From the NCBI GenBank assembly GCA_948144175.1, contig CANXME010002070.1:310001-374000 (forward strand): 64,000 nucleotides of DNA. The letters are read 5' to 3'. This DNA is from Closterium sp. NIES-65. Lineage: Eukaryota > Streptophyta > Zygnematophyceae > Desmidiales > Closteriaceae. The notes beneath the pieces were generated by a model. The model worked only from the letters and a program-made list of their open reading frames with translations. It searched no databases and was not told the DNA's origin. The translations under genes and the position numbers were made by a program. Shown in pieces: positions 10,113-18,963 of the stretch (the first letter of the stretch is position 1; each line of letters opens with the position of its first letter).

Positions 10113-10611
10113 GGGAGGGTGAGCCCACTTGAGTGAGGGGAGGGCAAGGCAGGGGAGGGATGTTGAACCTCCCAGGGCAAGGCTTGTGAGGGGGGGGGAG
10201 AGGGACGGGGGTTGAAGTCCCTGAGTTTAAGACAAGTTTGGGTCAGAGGAACCTCCCTCCTCTGGCCTTTGCTTGTCTTAAATTCAGGGGTTACAATCCC
10301 CCTCTCTTGCTTCTCACTCGCCTTGCTCTGGGGGGTTCTGCTTCCTTCCTCTGCCTTGTCCTCACCTTACTCAGGTGGTTTCAACCTTCCTTCACTGCTA
10401 CTGTTGGTGCTCACCTAGAAGTGGTGCTGGTGGTGGGAAGTTTTGGAGATGAGGAAGTGGCTGGGAAAGGGGTGTGCTCTAGGAGCGAGGAGTTGTTGGT
10501 GCCAGAGCTGCCAAGGAGTGGTGTAAATTTTATGGCCCTTGTTGTAGTTTTTAACCGCATGCGTACCACAAGTCTGATAACACTTCTGCTAGTGGATGTT
10601 TTAGCCTACTG
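10113..10611. repeat. 499-bp direct repeat, right copy
   Basis: Second copy of the hairpin-bearing repeat, abutting the 5' end of the minus-strand RT frame. The inverted arms are at about 10125-10250 and 10256-10378. Near-identity to the left copy indicates a recent event or ongoing gene conversion. Confidence 0.85.
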
Positions 10612-11027
10612 TTTGTGTAGTTTGCAGCTTTAGATTCCCGAGTCGTTTGCCTTTGTAATGGCATTATAATTCTTCTGTGAATAAACCAGGCTTTGAAATG
10701 TTAACTTGAGTGCCGTATCTGAACAAATTGGCAATTGTGCATGATGGCAGAAATATTCACGGGATTTGGGAATGCAGATAGCCCAAAGTGTCTCCTTGCA
10801 CTCTCCTTGTTCACTCATTCCTTTCAAAATCTTTTTAGGAGTTCGTACCCCATTCACAAACAGTCTGTTGACGAGTACGACTCTTCAGCATCGGGCAGCC
10901 TTCGCCTCTCACCCGCATTAACCCCTTCCGCTCCACCTGTGTGCTTCACGTGGAAGCATACAGCGAATTTTAGGACACGTTAGGTTTTATCTAGGCTCCG
11001 TATATCGCATCCGGTGGACCGCAGACC
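10612..11027 (+). promoter_or_regulatory. Upstream region of the TH1 gene
   Basis: AT-richer than its surroundings, with no gene seen. It is the only spacer between the DIRS-flanking repeat and the TH1 start codon, so it probably holds promoter and 5' UTR; I cannot assign a TATA box. Confidence 0.4.
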
Positions 11028-12235
11028 ATGGACCTTGGGTCTTCCGCTCTAAGCAACGGAGCTGGAGGCCCGGACGGCGGCTCGCTTAGGTCCGGGTCTG
11101 GGACAGGCTCGGCAGGCTTCGTTCGCGTGCGACGTCGCGCAGCGACGCACAAGGTGTTTCAAGGCGACTATCTGCAGCTCGCTGACGAGAACCATGCGAT
11201 CCTCAAGATGCTGCGGAAGCAAGGTAGGACTGATTAGGAGATAGTGCGGACAAAGTAGGTTCGACCGCAGTTGGGCGACGCGCTCGGAGCATGTTATGGA
11301 AACACGGTTGATTGGCGCAGGCGCTACGGGAGCGGAAGAAAGGTAAACCACATAAGATGCGAGAGCTCCAGCGTTATCAAGGTTCCATTTTGCGAAAGCT
11401 CAAACTTTCCTGTTCTCCGGTCCTTATTCTCACTCTCACACTCCCTGACCTGCTGCATACCACCATTGTTCCCTCATTCCGTCAGCACCTTAGCATATCT
11501 ATCCCTTCTGCATCTCCCCATCCCGCATCCTCCTGCCTCTTGCCCTTCCGAACGTACCCCGTGCACGCGTGGAACACAATGCGCTCACGGCGACGCAGGC
11601 GACCAGAGCGTCATTTTCGCCGACACAGTCGCCAAGGTGAACCGGCACAACAGAATCGTTCCGCGGCTGCTGGTGGTGACAGAAAAGGCGGTCTACATTA
11701 TTGAGCGAGATACTTTCAGGCTGAAGCGGCGCATCCCATTGGACATTATTGAGTCGCTGTATCTGTCTGAGCTGGCGGATAACTTCCTGGCGCTGATGGT
11801 CCCCAAGGAGTTTGACTGCCTGCTTGTCAGCACACGCAAGACAGAGATTGTGACTGTACTGGTGGATGCGACTAAAACGACTTCGAGGGAGCTGAAAGTG
11901 TGCTTCAGCAACAAGTGAGTGGTTTGAGAGCGTTTCAATGCATGTGTGCGTGGGTGATTTTCGGGGCTCTGAGTGTGCCATGCGCCTGCAGCAGCATCAT
12001 TGTATCTCTTTTACTTGCGTCCTTGTGGCGGCTGCAGGTTTGAATACACAATGGACCCTGATACAACACGGCAAGTGGAGTTCACACAAGTAGCAGGTAA
12101 TATCTCGTCTTCCATAAACTCCTCTCTTCCCTTGCTTAACCCCTCTTTTTTGCCCTTTTCCACCTTCAGTTACTCATAATATTGCCTGTTTTCTGGGCAG
12201 GTGGTGTGAGCACCCGCATCACTAATGCTATCTAG
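11028..12235 (+). CDS. Stand-alone myosin-I tail homology 1 (TH1) domain protein, 4 exons, 201 residues
   Basis: Exons 11028-11223, 11599-11914, 12038-12096 and 12201-12235, all GT-AG; phases join exactly (606 bp). The protein has a ~45-residue Gly/Ser-rich lead, then a TH1 pattern: FQGDYLQLADEN, FADTVAKVNRHNRIVPRLLVV, TEKAVYIIER, LKRRIPLDIIESLYLS and a GGVSTRI end. TH1 is the PH-like, acidic-phospholipid-binding part of class I myosin tails. No motor, IQ or SH3 is encoded here, and upstream sequence is a transposon, so this is not a truncated myosin heavy chain as far as the window shows. Likely role is membrane association; partner unknown. The start ATG gives an open first exon with no upstream in-frame extension needed. 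The family call is fairly secure, cellular function is not. Confidence 0.8.
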
Positions 12236-12381
12236 TTGCACCTTTGGCTGGTATTCCCTTATTTCCTCCATTTGTAAATTTAACCAAGACTCACCTGTGG
12301 GTGTACCTGTATGGACCTAGTGTAAGTTTTTTTTTAGCAACTTGTGTTACGGTAGATGGTTATTGTGTGGTCTAGCCTAGC
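12236..12381 (+). other. 3' flank of TH1 gene
   Basis: Short AT-rich stretch between the TH1 stop and Copia C1, probably 3' UTR and terminator. C1 inserted about 150 bp downstream of the stop, with target copy CTATT at 12382-12386. Confidence 0.5.
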
Positions 12382-12386
12382 CTATT

Positions 12387-12811
12387 TGTTGGAATAACCG
12401 AAAGGTTATATAAAGCATTCCCGAAGCTGTTCCACTGTACCAGTACCGCAATAGCTCATATAGAGCATGCGGAATGTCGAGGGTCACCCGAAGGTCAACC
12501 GTCTGAGGAAGTCAACGGTCGTGATCCTTGACAATCCAGTAACCGCGCGACAGTTAATTCACTGCAACATGGTAACTGTCGAGGATAGCAATAGTCACGG
12601 TTACTGTAGCTATGCAATACAGTTAATAAGGGAATGTACCCCTCATAGTACATGGCTAGCTAGATTTCTACTTAATCTCTTGTGCTCCTATCTTTCAATC
12701 ATCTTGTTCTCTTTCAATTATTACTCAACAAGGTCACTACAGAGACTTCATTGTCTCCTCTCAGACTTAACAGATTCTATCCTATCCACTGGATCCTTGG
12801 TTATATCAGCA
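12387..12811 (+). repeat. C1 5' LTR (425 bp) with TATA-like promoter
   Basis: Bounded by TG and CA and by the 5-bp target copy. TATATAAA at 12407-12414 is the likely promoter box. The primer-binding site starts immediately downstream. Confidence 0.85.
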
Positions 12812-12914
12812 TGGTATCAGAGCTAGAGTGGATTATACGATCTGTCAAGTCCTCGTTCTTCTCTGAACAATCCCTTTATAAAGTTATTCATTACACCTCA
12901 AAGTTTGCAATACT

Positions 12915-14250
12915 ATGGCTCCTGAAGGAAAAGCTACTGCAGACTCACCGGGCCCACCACCAGCAACGACTAACGCGCCATCAGCGGTAACCTCCGTCAG
13001 TGCCGCTGTCGTTGAGGAACTAGTCGCACGCATCAACGCCCTTGAAAGTCATCAAGCAATGAGCGTTGACGGCTCAAGCTATGCACGTGGCGTTGCTGGA
13101 CTTCCTCTCCCTGGAGAAGACCGCCGCGTCAACTCCGAGAGATCCTTCACCTTTGACAATCGTCAAGGGTCAGCTCCTGCACAAGACAACCCACAGCGCT
13201 CACAATTAGACATTGTTTCAATGCAAACCAAATTTGTACTGACTTCAAAATTGAAGACCTCAATTCCTTTCGACGGAAAGGATTTCTACACGTGGAGTTT
13301 CGAATTCGAGCTTCTTGCGACAACCGCTCAAATCTGGATGTACTACGACGGAAGCCTACCTTTTCCCTCGGAAGGTACCATCCGGGAGAAGCATCAATAC
13401 TACCACAAATCCCTCCTCGCGTACACCGCTCTCCTTCGCAATCTCTCACCTGAAGAGCAGCTCGACATTCGCCCTTATAAGACGGAGTGGGCTCCCGCGC
13501 AAGCCTCCTGGGAACACTTGCGCAACTCATACATGGCAACAGATCCAGTTACGATGAGCCGTCTACTCAACTAACTGACTTCGGTTAAAATGAAGCAAGG
13601 GGAGAAAGCGGGACCGTATGTCAACCGGTGCCGCAATCTGCGTGACCAAGTCAAGAAATGTGGTGGGACTGTCCTCGACGACATGTTCATCTCGATGGTC
13701 ATCTCTGGCCTCGGCCCCGACTGGCGACAATGCCAGTCACTCCTTCGCGCCCGAGCAACCATATCGGAGTCAGCTCTGTGCGCCACGCTTCTTTCGGAGC
13801 AGAAGGAAATCGACCTGTACAACGAGAAGAATGTTAAACGGGAGAAATTAGTCTTCTACACAGGAGCATCACAAGGGGAACAACGCGGAAAGAAGGGAGC
13901 TTTCTGCAAATACTGCAAGAAGTCTGGCCACTCTATCGACCAGTGCTACAAGCGTCAGGCCGCTGACGAACGGCGCAACGCCTCCAACCAACAACCATCG
14001 ACACAGACAAAGCCCTCCGCCACTGTGTCGCCTCCTTCCGTCGCCAGCACTTCACAATCCCCTGCACACATCACGGCGAAGGACAAAGGAAAAGGAACAA
14101 TCATAAGCTGCATGGCTCGACGCAACAGAGGGTCCCGTTACTGGGATCGAGTAACATTCACTCGCGACAATCCCATCAACCCCGTTGCGCCCAGTCCAGA
14201 CAATGACCCAACAGCTTTTACCTGGTCCTCTCGCCCCTCAGACATTCCTC
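12915..14250 (+). pseudogene. C1 Gag
   Basis: Capsid-type Gag of the Copia UBN2 kind: DGKDFYTWSFEFELL, then YVNRCRNLRDQVKKCG, then LGPDWRQC and a CCHC zinc knuckle CKYCKKSGHSIDQC near 13908. One in-frame TAA at 13572-13574 interrupts it, probably CAA originally, since frame and homology continue directly. E1 inserted at 14250; joining 14250 to 22232 restores the frame into the protease, so gag and pol were in a single frame in C1. Confidence 0.85.
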
Positions 14251-14382
14251 TGTCAGAACATTATAGCTCATGCATATTGTGTAGGCTATAGTGGGGTAGC
14301 CCACAAGGGGTACAACCCAATTAGGGTTAGTACTTGTACCCAATTCATTCATAGTTCATTCATTCTCGTTTCAATTCTCACA
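14251..14382 (+). repeat. E1 5' LTR
   Basis: 132 bp, TGTCAG to TCACA. The compactness of this LTR (about 130 bp, shared with E2 and the solo LTR) is unusual for an autonomous Copia element. Confidence 0.9.
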
Positions 14383-15403
14383 TGGTATCGAGCAGGTTCC
14401 CTTGTGGGAACTGTTCCTAGGGCCCACCAATTCGACATTTTTTTTTCCTGCCCGGAGCGCGCTCAGCCCTAGCCCGAGTCGCGCTCCCCCTTTTTTTTTC
14501 TCGCCCCGTCGCGCCGCCCTAGTGGCCCTGTCGCCTGCCTTGCGGCCCTCGCGCCGCCCTTCCTGGCCCCGACCCGCCGCCCGGCGGCCTCGTCGCCTAC
14601 CTCGCGGCCATCGCGCCGCCCTTTCCCAGCCCCGATCCGCCGCCCAACGGCCTCGACGACTACCTGTGCGGCTCCGGCGCCTACCTGCTGGCCCCGCCAC
14701 CTACCTGCGGCCTCGCCACCTACCAGCGGCCCCGCCACCTACCTGTGCGGCCCCGCCACCTACCAGCGGCCCCGCCACCTACCCGCGGCCCCGCCACCTA
14801 CCTGTGCGGCCTCGCCACCTACCTGCTGGCCCCGCCACTTACCTGCTGGCCCCGCCACCTACCTGCGGCCCCGCCACCTACCAGCGGCCCCGCCACCTGC
14901 TGCGGCCCCGCCACCTACCCGCGACCCCGCCACCTACCTGTGCGGCCCCGGCGCCTACCTGCGGCCCCGCCACCTACCTGCGGCCCCGCCACCTACCTGC
15001 GGCCCCGCCACCTACTAGCGGCCCCGCCACCTACCTGCGGCCCCGCCACCTACCTTTGCGGCCCCGCCGCCTCCTCTCAGCGGCCCCGCCGCCTCCTCCC
15101 AGCGGCCCCGGACGCCCCCCTCTCAGCGGCCCCGCCGAGCCGCCCAGCAGCCGAGCTGCCCAGCAGCCGAGCCGCCCAGCCGCCGAGCCGCCCAGCAGCC
15201 GAGCCGCCCAGCAGCCGAGCAGCCGAGCCGCCGAGCCGCCTAGCAGCCGAGCCGCCGAGCCGCCCAGCAGCCGAGCCGCCGAGCCGCTCTGCTGCCGAGC
15301 CGCCGAGTCGCCCTGCAGCCGAGCCGCCCTGTCCGGTAAGAGCAGCGCCTCTTTCACAGCACTGCCCTCACCCTACTGTTTGCGCTGCTAGTCTACTGCT
15401 GTC
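14383..15403 (+). repeat. E1 leader with GC-rich minisatellites
   Basis: Between PBS and gag. 14660-15060 is a run of CGGCCCCGCCACCTACC-type units; 15140-15330 is a run of CCGAGCCGCCCAGCAG-type units. No gene is seen; frames are open only because of composition. E2 has different minisatellites at the same place. Confidence 0.75.
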
Positions 15404-17404
15404 ATGGCTACCCCTAGTGTCCTCGCTTTTGACGCTGAGGGTCGGGCCATTGACTTTGACGTCTGGAAAGATGACCTGCAGCTTTTCTTACACTGCGATA
15501 GGGCAGACGACCTCTCCCTCTTTGACCTCACTTCTGGTGCCTCTCCTGCCCCCGCTGCTGATGCTGACACCACTGTTCGCTCACAGTGGGCCACGCGCGA
15601 TGCTGCTGCAGGTCTTGCTGTGCGTCGCCACCTGCCTACCTCTGAGCGTGCGCACTTTAGCCAGTACAAGAGTGCTCAGACCTTGTACGACGCTGTAGTT
15701 GCACGCTACTCCTCCCCTGCCACTGCTGCACTAGGCCGCCTCATGCTACCGTACCTCTTTCCTGACCTTGCTGCCTTTCCCACAGTCGCTGACCTCATTA
15801 CGCACCTCCGCACTAGTGACACTCGCTACCGCGCTGCGCTTCCTGCTGAGTTCTGCGCCAAGAACCCCCCCCCCATGTACATCACCCTCTACTACATAGT
15901 CGCCCGTCTCCCTGACTCCCTTCGCGTAGTCAGGGACCACTTCCTCTCAGTTCGCCCCACCACTCTCACCGTTGATCTCCTCGAGAAGGCCCTCCTAGGA
16001 GCAGAAAAGAGCATAGTAGCTGTAGGAGCCTCACGTGGTGACCCTCGCACCCCCATCTTTGAGGGGTGTTCCCCCTCCCCTCTTTTGCCCTCTGTTGCCT
16101 CTGCTGATGCGGCCGACCTCGTTGGTCTGGAGTCGGTCGGTGCGGCGTCTACCCCTAGTGGGAAGCGTCGCTCTGGCAAGGGCAAGGGGGGCAGGGGCGC
16201 TGGAGGAGCTAGCGAGGGCAGTGGAGGCGGCGGTGCAGGCAGTGGAGGGGGTGGGGGTGGTGGTGGGAGTGGTGGCGGGGGTGGAGGTGTCGGCTGCGGC
16301 AGTGGAGGCGGAGGAGGCGGCGGCGGTGGCGATGGGAGTGGAGGTGGTGAAGGTGGCGGAGGTGGAGGAGGCGGTGGCGGAGGAGGAGGAGGAGGAGGAG
16401 GTCGTGGCTCTTCGCAGAGGAGTTGCTCCGGTGGCAGTCAGCGCCAGCAGCAGCAGCGCCGTCGGGAGACCCTGTCCCCTCAGCAGCTCCGTGAGTGGTA
16501 CGCTGCACGCCAGCGGGGTGGGGGTACTGGTCCGTGCACCTACGTCCTGCGCACCGGCGACCGTGCGGGTGAGCAGTGTGGGGGTGCGCACCCCACCCAG
16601 CGCTGCTTTGGCCGCCTGACGGACGCTCGGCGTCACCAGTTCCCTGAGGCCACTGAGATCCCTCGCTGGGGCGAGCTGTCTAGGGCAGGGGTAGCTATCT
16701 TTGACCTTGACTTTGATGCTATTCTTGCTGCTATCCATACTGTGTCTTTTAGTGAGAAGGGTGACTGTTACCAGTCTTTCCCGCCCGACCCGGGCATTAA
16801 GACTGCTGCTCTAGGTGCTGGTGAGGCTGCTGCTCTTGGTGCTAGCGAGGCTGCTGCTCTAGGTGCTAGTGCGTCTGCTTCCTCCGGTACTGGTGAGTCT
16901 GCGCTCTCAGGTACTGCGTCGGCTTTGGCCTCCCACACCTTCACACTTGACTCGGGGGCTTCTCGCTCCTTCTTTCGAGACCGCACCACACTCACGCCGC
17001 TTGGCCGGCCAGTTGCAGTCTCTCTGGCAGACCCCTCTTGGGGTCCTGTCCTTGCTCACTACTCCACTGTCCTCCCGTGTCCGGCGGCCCCCTCTGGCAC
17101 CCTGTCTGGTCTTTACCTCCCCTCGTTCTCTACGAACTTGGTGAGTGGTGCTGACCTACAGGATGCGGGGGTTCACCAGTTCACTCCTGCGAGTCAGGGG
17201 GTGACCCACTGCACGGACGCTCGGACAGGCCGACACCTGGCCACGTTTACACGTCGGCCAGGGTCGAGCCTGTACACACTGACCACTGCGTCTCCTCCAG
17301 TCCCTGCGTCTAATCAGGTAGCTGCGTCGGGTCAGGTGTTAGTGAATCTGCTCTGGGTGCTAGTGTGTCTCCTGCTCCAGGTACAGGTGCGGCTGCTGCT
17401 CTAG
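15404..17404 (+). CDS. E1 Gag-protease (first protease copy)
   Basis: Gag starts MATPSVLAFDAEGRAID, followed by LYDAVVARYSSP and PPMYITLYY. A Gly-rich linker lies at about residues 255-350, then a variant zinc-binding box C-x13-C-x3-H-x4-C (GPC to QRCF). Aspartic protease motif LDSGASRSFFRD is near residue 520. The reading frame ends in junk residues because a 542-bp tandem duplication follows that is not a multiple of three. The product would be a complete Gag with a protease domain but no integrase. Confidence 0.8.
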   Translation: MATPSVLAFDAEGRAIDFDVWKDDLQLFLHCDRADDLSLFDLTSGASPAPAADADTTVRSQWATRDAAAGLAVRRHLPTSERAHFSQYKSAQTLYDAVVARYSSPATAALGRLMLPYLFPDLAAFPTVADLITHLRTSDTRYRAALPAEFCAKNPPPMYITLYYIVARLPDSLRVVRDHFLSVRPTTLTVDLLEKALLGAEKSIVAVGASRGDPRTPIFEGCSPSPLLPSVASADAADLVGLESVGAASTPSGKRRSGKGKGGRGAGGASEGSGGGGAGSGGGGGGGGSGGGGGGVGCGSGGGGGGGGGDGSGGGEGGGGGGGGGGGGGGGGGRGSSQRSCSGGSQRQQQQRRRETLSPQQLREWYAARQRGGGTGPCTYVLRTGDRAGEQCGGAHPTQRCFGRLTDARRHQFPEATEIPRWGELSRAGVAIFDLDFDAILAAIHTVSFSEKGDCYQSFPPDPGIKTAALGAGEAAALGASEAAALGASASASSGTGESALSGTASALASHTFTLDSGASRSFFRDRTTLTPLGRPVAVSLADPSWGPVLAHYSTVLPCPAAPSGTLSGLYLPSFSTNLVSGADLQDAGVHQFTPASQGVTHCTDARTGRHLATFTRRPGSSLYTLTTASPPVPASNQVAASGQVLVNLLWVLVCLLLQVQVRLLL

Positions 17405-18963
17405 GTGCTAGTGAGTCTGCTTCCTCAGGTGCGGGTGAGTCTGCTCTCTCAGGTACCGCGTCGGCTCCGGCCTCTCACACCTTCACCCTTGACTCAGGGG
17501 CTTCCCGCTCCTTCTTTCGAGACCGCACCACACTCACGCCGCTTGGTCGGCCAGTTGCAGTCTCTCTGGCAGACCCCTCTGGGGGCCCTGTCCTTGCTCA
17601 CTTCTCCACTGTCCTCCCGTGTCCGGCGGCCCCCTCTGGCACCCTGTCTGGTCTTTACCTCCCCTCCTTCTCTACGAACTTGGTGAGTGGTGCTGACCTG
17701 CAGGATGCGGGGGTTCACCAGTTCACTCCTGCGAGTCAGCGGGTGACCCACTGCACGGACGCTCGAACAGGCCGACACCTGGCCACGTTTACTCGTCGGC
17801 CGGGGTCGAGCCTGTACACACTTACCACTGCGTCTCCTCCAGTCCCTGCGTCTGGTCGGGTAGCTGCATCGGGTCAGGTGTTTGCTGCAGCGTCCAGGTC
17901 TGGTCCTGAGTCTGCCCCCTGCTCGTGTCGCCTCTTGTCTCACGAGACTCTCCTCTGGCACCACCGCCTTGGTCACCCCTCCCTGCTTCGTCTACGAAGC
18001 ATGGCCTCCCGTATCCTTGTCTCTGGTCTTCCCCGGTCCCTCCCTCCCCTTCCTCCGGGGCCTGGCCCTACCTGCGTCCCCTGTGTCGAGGGGCGGTAGC
18101 GGGCTGCCCCTCACTCCTCCCAGTTTCCTCCAACAGAGGCCCCGCTGCAGACGCTTCACATGGACGTGTGGGGCCCGGCCCGCGTCCGTGGACAGGGTCA
18201 CGAGCGCTACTTCCTGCTCGTTGTTGACGACTACTCGCGTTACACCGCAGTCTTCCCCTTGCGCAGCAAGGGTGATGTCACTGAGGTGTTGGTCGACTGG
18301 ATCTGCGCAGCTCGTCTCCAGCTCAGGCGGAGCTTTGGCTCGCACTTTCCTTTTCTGCGTCTGCACTCTGACAGAGGCGGAGAGTTCTCTTCTGGCCTTC
18401 TGCGAGCCTTCCGTCGTGCACGAGGCATCCGCCAGACCTTCACGCTTCCGGACTCTCCACAGCAAAATGGGATTGCTGAGCGCCGCATTGGCATGGTCAT
18501 GGACGTCGCCCGTACGTCCATGATGCATGCGGCTGCCCCCCATTTTCTGTGGCCGTTTGCGGTTCGGTACGCGGCGCATCAGACCAACCTTCAGCCCAGG
18601 GTCTCCATGCCGGAGACCTCCCCAGCTTTGCTGTGGACGGGGAAGGTTGGCGATGCGTCTGCGTTCCGTGTCTGGGGATCTTGGGCGTATGTCCGCGACT
18701 TGTTTGCGGACAAGCTGTCCCCTCGTGCTGCTTCTTGCGTCTTCCTGGGTTTCCCCCCTGACGCGCCAGGGTGGCAGTTCTACCACCCCACCTCTCGCCG
18801 TGTTCTGTCCTCCCAGGACGTCACGTTCGACGAGTCGGTCCCCTACTACCGTCTCTTCCCCTACCGCACTCCGTCCCTTCCTTGTGCCAGGTCCCCCCCC
18901 GGTAGACCCCCTTCCCCCTCAGGGTCCTACCGCTTCAGGTGTGTCCCAGGTAGACGTTGTTGA
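17365..18963 (+). pseudogene. E1 second protease copy plus integrase
   Basis: Repeats the protease (LDSGASRSFFRD) 542 bp downstream of the first, in another frame that continues into integrase: zinc-binding HHCC part (LLWHHRLGHPS, CVPC) and DDE core (MDVWGPARV, LLVVDDYSRYTAV, HSDRGGEFSS, QQNGIAERRIGM). A TAG at 18097-18099 splits the zinc and core domains; the same frame resumes after it. The frame is lost again at a run of eight C at 18893-18900, where homology moves to the next frame. Confidence 0.8.

Larger units (their letters stand above)
6288..10611 (-). mobile_element. DIRS-type tyrosine-recombinase retroelement remnant between 499-bp direct repeats
   Basis: On the minus strand, a DIRS-order pol (reverse transcriptase, RNase H, then tyrosine recombinase) occupies 10073-7195. 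No integrase, protease or gag frame is present. The coding block is bracketed by direct repeats at 6288-6786 and 10113-10611. A further ~56-bp direct repeat pair lies at the 3' side (7150-7205 and 6788-6843). DIRS/PAT/Ngaro elements are known to carry split or inverted terminal repeats; here the layout does not match the standard A1-ORF-B1-A2-B2 order, so I do not assign exact termini. The recombinase frame looks intact; RT-RNase H has one stop. Confidence 0.75.

Noticed and set aside
14402..15391. Proline-rich extensin-like ORF in the E1 leader
   Set aside because: Caused by the GC-rich minisatellite between the PBS and gag; E2 has an unrelated one at the same place.
18527..18890. N-terminal 120 codons of the long E1 frame as a true start
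   Set aside because: Here the integrase is in another frame; this frame becomes real only after the C-run near 18893.
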